DNA of 64,000 bases from Alkalihalophilus marmarensis DSM 21297. Lineage in GTDB: Bacteria > Bacillota > Bacilli > Bacillales > Bacillaceae_D. The notes under the pieces are model-generated. The model was not told the origin of the DNA. It was given only the letters and a program-made list of their open reading frames with translations, and searched no databases. The stretch is from positions 62,001-126,000 of the forward strand of contig NZ_ATAE01000038.1 of the NCBI RefSeq assembly GCF_000474275.2, written 5' to 3'. A program made the translations under genes and the position numbers. The stretch's first letter is position 1; each line of letters opens with the position of its first letter. Positions 26,489 through 37,262 of the stretch are shown here, in pieces.

Positions 26489-26527
26489 AGAAAAGAAAAG
26501 CGAATCCATGATGGATTCGCTTTTCAC
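26489..26527 (-). terminator. Probable original suf operon terminator, separated from sufB
   Basis: AAAGCGAATCCAT/ATGGATTCGCTTT perfect stem, followed on the minus strand by TTTTCTTTT. No gene ends here now. The 33-bp sufB duplicate lies 36 bp upstream on the minus strand (26563-26595), so before the insertion this hairpin would have followed the sufB stop by about 36 bp. Confidence 0.75.
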
Positions 26528-26562
26528 TACGTGCATAGCACGTATCATTCATTATCCAATCC

Positions 26563-26595
26563 TTAACCGATCGAACCTTCCATCTCGAACTTGAT
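26563..26595 (-). repeat. Left attachment site (duplicate of sufB 3' end)
   Basis: 33 bp identical to 30003-30035. It begins at the complement of the TAA stop and covers the last codons of sufB. Sequence identity stops abruptly on both sides. Confidence 0.92.
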
Positions 26596-26695
26596 TAATT
26601 GTAGGTATTATAACAAATTATAACACTAAGCGATAGGATTTAAATAAAGGTTTTGTGACTTCTGCTTCTTTATCGAATTATATAAGCTTTTATAG

Positions 26696-26704
26696 AGTAG
26701 GCAC
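26696..26704 (+). repeat. Left arm-type site AGTAGGCAC
   Basis: A 9-bp motif identical and in the same orientation to two copies at 29921-29929 and 29932-29940 near the other end. Positions flanking both att cores are typical for integrase arm-binding sites. Confidence 0.6.
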
Positions 26705-26749
26705 AAATACAAGGAGGTATAAATCCGTCTTTGTTTGTGTATAACTCCT

Positions 26750-26953
26750 TTATTCAGTCTGACAATAAACCATCAATTTAGGTTTCGTTCTAGGAACATC
26801 ATAAACCTTCGATTCGACTTTAATATCTTTCTTCTTCTTTTCACAATGATTATCCTTCCTGATCAGATCCTTCGCGTACTCCGAAAAATTCCCTTTTGCT
26901 TCTGCTATCTTATAAAGTTCCAATTCACCGAACTTGAACGTTACTTGCTTTTT
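26750..26953 (-). pseudogene. Remnant of a small phage/plasmid-type protein lacking a start
   Basis: An open frame of 67 codons ending at 26750 reads VTFKFGELELYKIAEAKG then NFSEYAKDLIRKD and a basic tail. This layout (beta strand followed by two helices) resembles small ribbon-helix-helix-like proteins of Gram-positive plasmids and phages. A stop codon lies just upstream of the first codons, in a run of seven A, and there is no start codon with a ribosome site. It is most likely a truncated gene. Confidence 0.45.
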
Positions 26954-27124
26954 TTATGTAACCACCCAATAGAAGGAACTCCAAAAGCAACAGTTGAACC
27001 AATACCCACAAGCAGCTGCATTAGCATAGGCATTAATTGAACTAAGATATATGAGAGCTTGCCGCATTTCTTCTTTCAAACTTTCAATAGCGCATTCTTT
27101 AAGATATCTAATTAACCCTTCCAC
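26941..27124 (-). pseudogene. Frameshifted small membrane protein gene
   Basis: A GTG at 27122-27124 with AGGAGGGGG opens a frame starting VEGLIRYLKECAIESLKEEM. After about 25 codons the coding signal passes to another frame, which reads LVQLMPMLMQLLVGIG then STVAFGVPSIGWLHKKSK and stops at 26941. Joined, it would be an about 60-residue amphipathic helix plus one membrane segment. I do not recognise the family. The shift suggests decay in step with the rest of the element. Confidence 0.4.
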
Positions 27125-27254
27125 TTGTCCCCCTCCTAAATCTCATTTAAAAGACTCATAGAAAGACTTTCTTCCCTTCGAATATAAATTAAATTACACT
27201 AGAAACGTTTTAATCTTTATGTATCGTCCTTTTATGAGTTTATAGGCATATCCT

Positions 27255-27584
27255 TCACCATCGTTTATCATTCCACTTGCTAACTTTCTTCTTACCGAAT
27301 CCCTTTTCAGGATGTTCTTTATTATGACAACTCAAGCACAAGGTTTCTAAGTTGTCTAAGACAAGAGCAAGTTTAAGATAGTGTTCGATCTCGTACTTGT
27401 GATGGACGTTTAGTTCTATGCTCTTACGTTCACCAGTAACCTTCCTAGAATCAACGTGAACCCTTCCTTGCCATTTGCATTCCTGACATTCATAGTTATC
27501 TCGCTTCAATGCTTCCTGCCTTAATAATTCCTAGGCGCTTGATTTGTAGAACGCCCTCTTTTGTTCAAGGCTCTTGTATGCCAT
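27255..27584 (-). pseudogene. Phage-type HNH endonuclease interrupted by an amber codon
   Basis: From an ATG at 27582-27584 with GAAGGTGAT upstream, the frame reads MAYKSLEQKRAFYKSSA, then TAG at 27531-27533, then continues in frame as ELLRQEALKRDNYECQECKW to the stop at 27255. The C-terminal part has the HNH signature: CQECKW, then LNVHHKYEIEHY, NLETLCLSCHNKEH with two zinc-binding cysteine pairs. In relatives the interrupted position (after KSSA) is a tryptophan; TGG to TAG is one base. Such HNH proteins lie beside terminase genes in phages, and none is left here. A shorter protein could start at TTG 27507-27509. Confidence 0.75.
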
Positions 27585-27746
27585 TTCATCACCTTCTTTT
27601 TGTTTAGAAGTTTAAGAGAAAAAAGGACATTATCTTTTATTTCTTTTCTTTTGTGTACTTATTACATACATTAATTACACTTGATTGAATGTATATAATT
27701 ATATAGAAAAACAACTCCTTTTATTGGATAATGTAGGACGTGAAAG

Positions 27747-27778
27747 GGGGAGTGTTTATGTTTGAAGAGACGCTCCCC
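27747..27778 (+). promoter_or_regulatory. Hairpin overlapping a small open reading frame start
   Basis: GGGGAGTG and CGCTCCCC are inverted repeats about 16 nt apart. The 5' arm includes the ribosome site of the 20-codon frame at 27758, and the start codon lies in the loop, so folding would limit initiation. Confidence 0.4.
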
Positions 27779-27820
27779 AGATCAAAGGAACGCCTCTCAA
27801 CAATACTCGCTCGAATTTAA
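27758..27820 (+). CDS. Possible 20-residue peptide
   Basis: ATG at 27758 follows AAAGGGGGAGT and opens a 20-codon frame (MFEETLPRSKERLSTILARI) ending at 27820. A TATAAT-like stretch lies 60-70 bp upstream. The peptide is charged and not membrane-like. No family is recognised, and the region 27585-28150 is otherwise AT-rich without genes. It could be a leader peptide, a fragment or chance. Confidence 0.25.
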   Translation: MFEETLPRSKERLSTILARI

Positions 27821-28151
27821 AAGAGTATTTCGGATCGACTAAGGTCTCCCTTAATCAATTTCCAAATAATATAAATTTACTATGTTTTAAGGCAAAAAAT
27901 ACTTTTAATGAATATTTCTTTTTAAATTTAATTTACGTTATGCTTTTTCAGAAACTTATTTATAAACCATTTATTCTAATGATAATTATGCACCTTTTGA
28001 TAGTGAAAAAAGTTTACTAAGAAAAAACGATATCCTAACATTATGGATATATCATACTTTTTAATCATTGAATAACTGGGATATTATTGTAATAATGTTT
28101 ATTGCGGGAAAACACATTGAATTTTAATTTTAAATAAGGAGTGTTACATCT

Positions 28152-28253
28152 ATGGAATCCAAAGCGAAATTTTTGATCGGCCTAGTATTAGCCATTTCTA
28201 TTATTTTTATAGGTTTAGTAGTGTATGGCATTAATTTATTTTTCAAATCATAA
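28152..28253 (+). CDS. Small single-span membrane peptide in the mobile element
   Basis: A 33-residue peptide with a charged N-terminus (MESKAKF), one hydrophobic span of about 22 residues (LIGLVLAISIIFIGLVVYGI) and a short tail ending FFKS. AAGGAGTG lies at a normal distance before the ATG. Size and layout resemble small membrane toxins or accessory peptides, but I recognise no family and see no antisense antitoxin RNA. It is directly upstream of, and co-oriented with, the secreted-protein gene at 28336. Confidence 0.5.
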   Translation: MESKAKFLIGLVLAISIIFIGLVVYGINLFFKS

Positions 28254-28335
28254 AACCTATTGATTTTTTTCATTTAATAGTCTATGATATTTTTTTGTAA
28301 TATATTACAAAAGAAGTTAATTAATAGGAGGAATT

Positions 28336-28911
28336 ATGAAAATTTTCAAGCTCTCAATTATTTATGTGTCCATCTTAGCAATGTTATTCACTTCAATGGG
28401 ATCTGTTAGTGCAGATACAAGTTCTTCATTTGAAGATTACACAAGTCAAGAAATTAAAGAAGCTTCTAAAATTCTATTAGATGATGATTATCTAAGTTTA
28501 TTTCAACAAACATTCTTAGAAGCCGTTTATGAGAAAAACGGAAAATTTCACTTTGATATAAAGATTGCTCAAGAATTAAGTATGACAAAGGAACAAGCAA
28601 AGAATCTTAATGATTTAGTAACAAAATCCTTCTCTTATAGCGAAGTACAAGATATGTATACATACTTAGAGAATACTGAAACTTTGACATTAGGGTTAAT
28701 TGGAACCGAAGAAGAAGCATTTACGATTATGAATGTTTTTACGGATAGATTAGCTAAAATTTTCTACGCTGCAATTGTTGTTTATGTGGGTACACAAATC
28801 GCTAATCAGGTAATAGCAGATTTATACAGACTTGGTGCTATTGGTATGTGTAGAAAATGGGAGAGTAATAAACATGTAAAAACAGCTTGTGAAGCATTAG
28901 GATATTTGTAG
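28336..28911 (+). CDS. Secreted protein of unknown function (possible cargo of the element)
   Basis: A 191-residue protein with a clear signal peptide (MKIFKLSIIYVSILAMLFTS, then MGSVSA as a likely cleavage site before DTSSSF). The mature N-terminal two thirds is acidic and helical; near residues 145-165 there is a hydrophobic segment (IFYAAIVVYVGTQIANQVIA) followed by two cysteines (GMCRKW, TACEAL) that could form a disulfide. The layout suggests an exported factor such as a bacteriocin-like or immunity protein, but no known family was recognised. Strong AGGAGG site, intact frame and a perfect terminator; it is the best-preserved gene of the element. Confidence 0.7.
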   Translation: MKIFKLSIIYVSILAMLFTSMGSVSADTSSSFEDYTSQEIKEASKILLDDDYLSLFQQTFLEAVYEKNGKFHFDIKIAQELSMTKEQAKNLNDLVTKSFSYSEVQDMYTYLENTETLTLGLIGTEEEAFTIMNVFTDRLAKIFYAAIVVYVGTQIANQVIADLYRLGAIGMCRKWESNKHVKTACEALGYL

Positions 28912-28916
28912 TATAA

Positions 28917-28962
28917 AAAGGAGAATGTTAATTAGCAATTAGCTAATTAACATTCTCCTTTT
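28917..28962. terminator. Bidirectional terminator
   Basis: Long near-perfect inverted repeat AAGGAGAATGTTAATTAG/CTAATTAACATTCTCCTT with flanking A and T runs between the secreted-protein gene and the convergent arpU remnant. Confidence 0.9.
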
Positions 28963-29263
28963 AAATATCCTTAGTTCCAGCAATATTTAAGATTAAGGCC
29001 AACTTATAAAATGCTTTCCAACGGATTTTATTATAGTAAGTAGAGCTGATTGGTGGATTGAATTTAAAAGCATAGACATTGTGATCTGTTAAATAATCCG
29101 AGTCGGCTGTCATATAACGTTCCTCAATTAATGTACGCTCCATTGGTGGCAATCTCCTAACAGCTCTTTCAACACGATCACAGAAGGTCTTTCTCTTCTC
29201 TTGCTGTTCTGCATTATAGAGAGCAATCTGAGCAGTTTGATCACTCGTTTCATTTCGCAACAC
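28961..29263 (-). pseudogene. ArpU-family phage regulator, N-terminally truncated
   Basis: A 100-residue frame with the ArpU (phage late-gene/autolysin regulator) signature: TSDQTAQIALYN, RRLPPMERTLIEERYMT, and FKFNPPISSTYYNKIRWKAFYKLAL. Full ArpU proteins are about 140 residues; roughly the first 45 are missing, and the upstream DNA is instead the start of the integrase remnant in the opposite direction. The GTG at the left end of the conserved part has no good ribosome site. I read this as a deletion joint. Confidence 0.75.
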
Positions 29264-29293
29264 ATGACCTTGAAATATTAGAAAAGGTCCTTC

Positions 29294-29875
29294 AATAAAA
29301 TTAAAATTCCAGTTAAAGAAAAGGCAGCAATAGAAAAGAACGTAAAATATCTTTCTTTAGATGAACTTAATACCTTATTACGCTATATGGAACAGTATAA
29401 ATATCAACGATTAAAAGAATATCGTCTTTATTTCATGCTTATATACTTCCTAAGTCAGACTGGATTGAGAATTAGAAGCTCTAGCTTTGAAATGGGAAAA
29501 TATCGAAGGTAACAAACTCATTGTGGACAAGCAGACAAGTAGAGGGAATAACAATAAAGTCATAATCACTTTTTTGAAAAATTCATCAAGCTATAGAGAA
29601 ATTCAGTTAAATGAGGAATTAGTTCGAGAGCTAAAGAAATTTAAATTAGTTCAAAATGAAATGTCCCTCAAACACCCTTCTTACAAAATGAATAAAGAAG
29701 GCTAACATCGATTATAAGGGTACTCATGGCTTTAGACACACACATGCGGTTTTGTTATTAGAAGCCGGGGGGCTAGTATAAAGTGTGTATCTAAACGATT
29801 AGGACACAAATCCATAAAAACTACTGCAGATACTTATTTAGATATCACTCAAAAAAATAGAAGAAGGCGAACTTA
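29294..29875 (+). pseudogene. Tyrosine recombinase (phage integrase), fragmented
   Basis: The C-terminal catalytic part of an integrase spread over several frames. The first (NKIKIPVKEK to LSQTGLRI) contains the first catalytic arginine region; the frame then shifts by one base near 29475 to give EALALKWENIEGNKLIVDKQ and runs to a stop at 29705; a third segment has THGFRHTHAVLLLEAG (HxxR), another shift and stop, then RLGHKSIKTTADTYLDIT with the catalytic His and Tyr. The N-terminal arm-binding domain is missing. It lies 130 bp from the right att site, the normal place for an integrase. Confidence 0.9.
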
Positions 29876-29920
29876 AAAAGTTCGCCTCCTACACAAAAAG
29901 AAAATATTGAAGTTGATACG

Positions 29921-29940
29921 AGTAGGCACATAGTAGGCAC
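29921..29940 (+). repeat. Right arm-type sites, two AGTAGGCAC repeats
   Basis: Two identical 9-bp direct repeats at 29921-29929 and 29932-29940, spaced 11 bp, matching the single copy at the left end. They lie between the integrase remnant and the right att core. Confidence 0.65.
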
Positions 29941-30002
29941 GCGCTAATTCTCGTATCAACTATCCTCTTGAAAAAACCCCATGTTATAAGGTTTTCCTAC
30001 AA

Positions 30003-30035
30003 TTAACCGATCGAACCTTCCATCTCGAACTTGAT
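30003..30035 (-). repeat. Right attachment site within sufB
   Basis: 33 bp identical to 26563-26595, forming the present 3' end of sufB including its stop codon, so integration keeps the reading frame and protein sequence of SufB intact. Confidence 0.92.
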
Positions 30036-31400
30036 CAGACGGTTCATTTCAACGGCATATTCCATTGGAAGTTCTTTTGTAAATGGCTCGATGAAGCCCA
30101 TTACGATCATTTCTGTTGCTTCTTGCTCAGAAATACCGCGGCTCATCAGGTAGAAGAGTTGATCTTCAGATACCTTTGATACCGTAGCTTCATGCTCAAG
30201 TGTGATGTTGTTATTTAAGATCTCATTGTATGGAATCGTATCAGAAGTTGATTCGTTATCCATGATAAGCGTATCACACTCGATTTTTGATTTAGACCCT
30301 TCAGAGCGGCGTCCGAAGTGACAGATACCACGGTACGTTACTTTACCGCCGTGTTTAGAGATTGATTTTGAAACGATTGTTGATGAACAGTTTGGCGCTA
30401 AGTGGTGAACTTTTGCACCCGCATCTTGGTGTTGTCCTTTACCCGCAATAGCGATTGAAAGGATCGTACCTTTTGCACCTTCACCGCGCATTACAACAGC
30501 TGGATACTTCATCGTTAATTTAGAACCGATGTTACCATCAACCCATTCCATTGTTGCACCAGCATCTGCTACCGCACGCTTAGTTACTAGATTGAAGATA
30601 TTAGGCGCCCAGTTTTGGATCGTTGTGTAACGGCAGTATGCGTTCTTTTTAACGATGATTTCAACAACCGCACTATGAAGTGAGTTTGTTGAGTAAACAG
30701 GTGCTGTACAACCTTCAACATAGTGTACAGAGCTGTCTTCATCAGCAATGATCAACGTACGCTCGAATTGACCCATGTTCTCTGAGTTGATACGGAAGTA
30801 CGCTTGAAGAGGCGTATCCGTTTTAACACCTTTTGGCACGTAGATAAATGAACCACCAGACCATACAGCAGAATTTAATGCTGCAAATTTGTTATCAGAT
30901 GGAGGGATAATTGTACCGAAGTGCTCTTTAAAGATCTCTTCGTGTTCACGAAGTGCTGTATCTGTATCTGTGAAAAGAATACCTAGCTCAGTTAAATCTT
31001 CTTTCATGTTGTGGTAAACAACTTCAGATTCATACTGTGCAGATACACCTGCAAGATATTTTTGCTCAGCTTCTGGAATTCCAAGCTTATCAAATGTGTT
31101 TTTGATTTCTTCAGGAACTTCATCCCAAGATTTCTCAGACTTCTCAGACGGCTTTACGTAGTACGTAATTTCGTCAAAGTTAAGTTCAGATAAATCTCCG
31201 CCCCACTGAGGCATAGGCATTTTATAGAATTGTTCTAATGACTTCAAACGGAAATCAAGCATCCATTGCGGCTCTTTTTTCATACGTGAAATTTCTTCTA
31301 CGATCTCACGAGTTAAACCACGCTTTGAACGGAAGATGGATACGTCACGATCCGAGAACCCGTATTTGTATTCACCGATATCAGGCATTTTTTTAGCCAT
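30003..31400 (-). CDS. sufB: Fe-S cluster assembly scaffold protein SufB
   Basis: A 465-residue SufB, the scaffold component of the SufBCD complex on which Fe-S clusters are built. It has the SufBD beta-helix core with [49 protein letters not shown] and the conserved C-terminal [18 protein letters not shown]. The start at 31400 ([11 protein letters not shown]) has GGAGGG upstream; the frame opens 14 codons earlier. Last gene of sufCDSUB. Its last ten codons are the attachment site of the adjacent element, and the operon's likely original terminator now lies beyond that element. Confidence 0.97.
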   Translation of the reverse strand: MAKKMPDIGEYKYGFSDRDVSIFRSKRGLTREIVEEISRMKKEPQWMLDFRLKSLEQFYKMPMPQWGGDLSELNFDEITYYVKPSEKSEKSWDEVPEEIKNTFDKLGIPEAEQKYLAGVSAQYESEVVYHNMKEDLTELGILFTDTDTALREHEEIFKEHFGTIIPPSDNKFAALNSAVWSGGSFIYVPKGVKTDTPLQAYFRINSENMGQFERTLIIADEDSSVHYVEGCTAPVYSTNSLHSAVVEIIVKKNAYCRYTTIQNWAPNIFNLVTKRAVADAGATMEWVDGNIGSKLTMKYPAVVMRGEGAKGTILSIAIAGKGQHQDAGAKVHHLAPNCSSTIVSKSISKHGGKVTYRGICHFGRRSEGSKSKIECDTLIMDNESTSDTIPYNEILNNNITLEHEATVSKVSEDQLFYLMSRGISEQEATEMIVMGFIEPFTKELPMEYAVEMNRLIKFEMEGSIG

Positions 31401-31454
31401 GTCGGAAACCCTCCTTAGATAGTTGCTTACCCCTTTTTGCAAAAGGCTAAGCCG

Positions 31455-34409
<2,955 letters not shown>

Positions 34410-34494
34410 ACATACCCACCCTTTACTGTTGATTCGCTCATTTGCTTCTTTTCTTGCTGTGCAAATCATGCACTGCAGATAAAACTAGACTGAC

Positions 34495-35280
34495 TTAAGC
34501 TTCTTGGTTTACGCGCTCGTCTTCAATGCCAAGTTCTTCTTTAATCCAGTCGTAACCTTCTGCCTCAAGACGTTCAGCTAATTCAGAACCACCAGATTTC
34601 ACGATACGGCCTTGCATCATAACGTGTACTTTATCAGGCTTGATGTAGTCAAGAAGACGTTGGTAGTGAGTGATGATTAGACATCCAAACTCAGAACCAC
34701 GCATTGCATTAACACCTTTTGATACGACTTTAAGTGCATCGATATCTAGACCTGAATCGATCTCATCAAGGATTGCAAGCTTCGGCTCAAGCATCATTAA
34801 TTGAAGAATCTCGTTACGCTTCTTCTCACCGCCAGAGAATCCTTCATTTAAGTAACGCTGTGCAAACTGTTGATCCATTTCAAGAAGATCCATTTTCTCA
34901 TCTAATTTACGGATGAATTTCATTAAAGAAATCTCATCACCTTCTTCGCGGCCTGCATTAATAGCAGAACGTAAGAAGTCCGCGTTTGTAATTCCGCTGA
35001 TCTCAGATGGATATTGCATCGCTAGGAATAGACCTGCTTGTGCACGCTCGTCTACTTCCATTTCAAGCACATCTTCACCGTTCATTGTTACAGATCCGCT
35101 TGTGATTTCATATTTCGGATGACCCATGATTGCAGAAGCTAAAGTTGATTTACCTGTACCATTTGGTCCCATGATTGCGTGGATTTCTCCACCGTTAATT
35201 TCAATACTGAAGTCTTTAAGAATTTCCTTTCCTTCAATTGAAACGTGTAAGTTCTCGATTTTTAAGAATGGTGCTGACAT
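34495..35280 (-). CDS. sufC: Fe-S assembly ATPase SufC
   Basis: A 261-residue ABC-type ATPase. Walker A is GPNGTGKST near residue 39, the signature is [13 protein letters not shown] near residue 150 and Walker B is [13 protein letters not shown]. It powers conformational change in SufB-SufD. The start at 35280 ([10 protein letters not shown]) has TGGAGG upstream. First gene of the operon, with a sigma-A-like promoter and palindrome just upstream. Confidence 0.97.
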   Translation of the reverse strand: MSAPFLKIENLHVSIEGKEILKDFSIEINGGEIHAIMGPNGTGKSTLASAIMGHPKYEITSGSVTMNGEDVLEMEVDERAQAGLFLAMQYPSEISGITNADFLRSAINAGREEGDEISLMKFIRKLDEKMDLLEMDQQFAQRYLNEGFSGGEKKRNEILQLMMLEPKLAILDEIDSGLDIDALKVVSKGVNAMRGSEFGCLIITHYQRLLDYIKPDKVHVMMQGRIVKSGGSELAERLEAEGYDWIKEELGIEDERVNQEA

Positions 35281-35419
35281 CTTTATGACCTCCAATTTAT
35301 CTTGCTTATAACAAGCAGTGTGATTTCGATGATTAAATCGAATTATTCTCAATCTATTCTCATTACAATCTTATAACAAATCCAACATAAGTTCAAGGTA
35401 ACGAGACTAGTATGTACAA

Positions 35420-35471
35420 TTGCGTTTCACGCAACATTCTTCATTATAATATAGATTGGTTCATACACAAA
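35420..35471 (-). promoter_or_regulatory. Promoter and candidate operator of the suf operon
   Basis: On the minus strand TTTGTG (35466-35471) and TATAAT (35443-35448) are 17 bp apart. The palindrome TTGCGTGAAACGCAA (35420-35434), with 6-bp perfect arms, starts at about the expected transcription start. The position suits a repressor operator. Which protein binds is unknown; the SufR-like regulator at 6870-7520 is one candidate. Confidence 0.55.
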
Positions 35472-35502
35472 GGGAGCGGCGCCAGTTATGGGCCACTCCC
35501 TT
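35470..35502 (-). terminator. Hairpin between a small gene and the suf promoter
   Basis: AAGGGAG/CTCCCTT arms with an inner GGCGCC-containing region. It follows the small minus-strand gene at 35531-35680. The T run is poor, and the far end overlaps the suf -35 box. Confidence 0.55.
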
Positions 35503-35530
35503 ATGTCATTTTATTCTATCCTAACAGAAC

Positions 35531-35680
35531 TTATAGATGGTGTTGATTGAATTCCCTTACCATTTCATTGCAGCGTTTGTATTCTTTATCACGAGCTCTC
35601 TCAATTTCCATTCTTTTATCGAGGCTTCGGTTGTATTCCTCATAACCTACTCCATGTGCAGAATGCATTGCCTTTTCCAT
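35531..35680 (-). CDS. Small conserved-looking cytosolic protein
   Basis: A 49-residue hydrophilic, helix-prone peptide (MEKAMHSAHGVGYEEYNRSL then DKRMEIERARDKEYKRC) starting at the ATG 35678-35680. The same frame is open a further dozen codons upstream without a normal start, and GAGAAGGG lies just before those codons, so the true N-terminus is uncertain. I do not recognise a family with confidence. No other gene is seen in 35681-35899. Confidence 0.5.
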   Translation of the reverse strand: MEKAMHSAHGVGYEEYNRSLDKRMEIERARDKEYKRCNEMVREFNQHHL

Positions 35681-35899
35681 ATCACTCGTATACGCAGCGT
35701 CTAATGACTGGATAATGAATCAATCCCTTCTCTTTTGATACATGTATCTTAACATGAACGCTTTAATTGACCAAAGCGCAAAAAAGAGGCTGAGGTTCCT
35801 TTACAGGTTATCAGATCACCTATGCCATTGTCAGAAAACTTACCAACACGATAACTCTTATTTCCACCGTTTTTCGACTTGACCCAATATTTGAAAAAT

Positions 35900-36289
35900 T
35901 TACTGCTGCATCTGACTGCCTTTGCCGCTAAGATCGGTCATTGCTTCTTGGACAAGAGTGACAGCCTGGCTCATCGCTGCCCCGCCGCCGAATGCTGCTG
36001 TAACGCCCACTGCTTCTAAAATTTCATCTTCAGTACAGCCTTGGTCGAGGCATCCTTTTGTATGATAAATAATACAATACTCATCTTGTGAAAATACACT
36101 AATACCAAGTGCGATCATTTGCTTTTCTTTTTGAGAAAGCTTGCCTTTTGCAAAACATGCTTCTGTGAACGCATTATATTTCTTAGCAATATCAGGCATC
36201 TTCTCTGTGAAGTGTCCTAATCCTTCTTTATATTCAAGTAGTGCCATCTCAACTGCACTTTGGTTCTGCTGTTGCTGCTGTTCCATCAT
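35900..36289 (-). CDS. yurZ: Carboxymuconolactone decarboxylase-like (AhpD-type) protein YurZ
   Basis: A 129-residue protein of the CMD/AhpD-like family, mainly helical, with the core KEKQMIALGISVFSQDEYCI and HTKGCLDQGCTEDEI. An ExxCxxxH pattern (DEYCIIYH) suggests redox or proton-relay chemistry as in AhpD-type proteins, but no activity can be stated. The N-terminus is glutamine-rich (MMEQQQQQNQ). The name follows its place between the suf operon and metNPQ, as in B. subtilis. Confidence 0.7.
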   Translation of the reverse strand: MMEQQQQQNQSAVEMALLEYKEGLGHFTEKMPDIAKKYNAFTEACFAKGKLSQKEKQMIALGISVFSQDEYCIIYHTKGCLDQGCTEDEILEAVGVTAAFGGGAAMSQAVTLVQEAMTDLSGKGSQMQQ

Positions 36290-36352
36290 TCATCCCTCCT
36301 AAAATTGAATCCACTTCAAAGGTAGTATTCGATTTCAGGAATTCATTTATAC

Positions 36353-36381
36353 AAAAAAGAACGCCATTTAGGCGCTCTTTA
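36353..36381 (-). terminator. Terminator of metN-metP-metQ
   Basis: AGAGCGCC/GGCGTTCT stem with an AAAT loop, then six T on the minus strand, 14 bp past the metQ stop. Confidence 0.9.
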
Positions 36382-36394
36382 TCTGTTTTTCATC

Positions 36395-37249
36395 TTATTC
36401 TTCAGTTAAAGGAATAACAGCTCCATTATACTCTTCGTTGATGAAGTTTTGGATCTCTTCAGATTGAAGAACTTCTAAAAGCTTTTGTACTTCTGGACGC
36501 TCTTCATCTTCTGCACGAACAACGATCAGGTTAGGTTGAAGTACATCTTCTTCTTCAAATGCAATTCCGTATTGCTCAATATCTACTCCGCCCTCAAGAG
36601 CGTAGTTTGTGTTGATGACAACAGCATCACCCTCGCCGCTTTCAAATGAAGGAGCAAGCATACGAGCTTCTACTTGAGTTGAACCAAATTGTAAGTTCTT
36701 CGGATTAGATGAAATATCATCGATTGTTGCTAATTGACCTTCTTCAACATCTAGCTCAATTAAGCCTGCACGCTCAAAGATCGGCAGAATACGGCCGTGG
36801 TCACTGATTGAATCACTCATAATAATTGACGCGCCTTCAGGAAGCTCATCAAGGCTTGAATATTCTTTAGAGTACACACCGATTGGTTCTGCATGGACTG
36901 CACCAACGCTGACAAAGTCATAGTCGTTCTCATCAATTTGCATTGCTAAATAACCAGGCGTTTGGAAATAGTTCACATCGATGTCGCCATCACGTAACGC
37001 TTGGTTTGGCAAGATGTAATCTTGGAAAACTTGGACTTGAAGGTCAATGCCTTCTTCAGCAAGCAATTCCTGTGCTGCTTCAAGGATTTCTGCATGCGGT
37101 ACAGCAGAAGCACCGACTGTTAATGTCGTTGTTTCACCTTCAGCACCCTCACCAGCTTCGTTATCTGTTGTTTCTTCCTCTGCACCGCCGCATGCCACTA
37201 ATGATACAGACAATGCTGCAGCTGCTACTACGCTTAAAAACTTTTTCAT
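36395..37249 (-). CDS. metQ: Methionine-binding lipoprotein MetQ
   Basis: A 284-residue NlpA-family substrate-binding lipoprotein: signal peptide MKKFLSVVAAAALSVSLVAC with the lipobox cysteine, an acidic linker rich in Glu/Thr, and the binding domain (VGASAVPHAEILEA, DYILPNQALRDGDIDVNYFQ, ALEGG). It delivers L- or D-methionine to MetP-MetN. The start was set at 37249, 17 codons inside the open frame, because the signal peptide begins there. Third gene of the operon. Confidence 0.94.
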   Translation of the reverse strand: MKKFLSVVAAAALSVSLVACGGAEEETTDNEAGEGAEGETTTLTVGASAVPHAEILEAAQELLAEEGIDLQVQVFQDYILPNQALRDGDIDVNYFQTPGYLAMQIDENDYDFVSVGAVHAEPIGVYSKEYSSLDELPEGASIIMSDSISDHGRILPIFERAGLIELDVEEGQLATIDDISSNPKNLQFGSTQVEARMLAPSFESGEGDAVVINTNYALEGGVDIEQYGIAFEEEDVLQPNLIVVRAEDEERPEVQKLLEVLQSEEIQNFINEEYNGAVIPLTEE

Positions 37250-37262
37250 CTCTCTTTTCCCC

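Larger units (their letters stand above)
26563..30035. mobile_element. Decayed integrative element at the 3' end of sufB (about 3.4 kb)
   Basis: The region is bounded by an identical 33-bp direct repeat covering the last ten codons and stop of sufB. Inside are arm-type repeats near both ends, a broken tyrosine recombinase next to the right end, a truncated ArpU phage regulator, an HNH endonuclease gene with an internal stop, other gene fragments, a small membrane-peptide gene and a secreted-protein gene. The DNA is more AT-rich than its surroundings. By the classes of genes present it is a prophage or phage-related island reduced by deletions. It no longer encodes an intact integrase. Confidence 0.9.

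Noticed and set aside
27758-28253. Type I toxin-antitoxin locus in the element
   Set aside because: The 33-residue membrane peptide fits by size, but I see no convergent or overlapping antitoxin RNA promoter and no matching toxin family.
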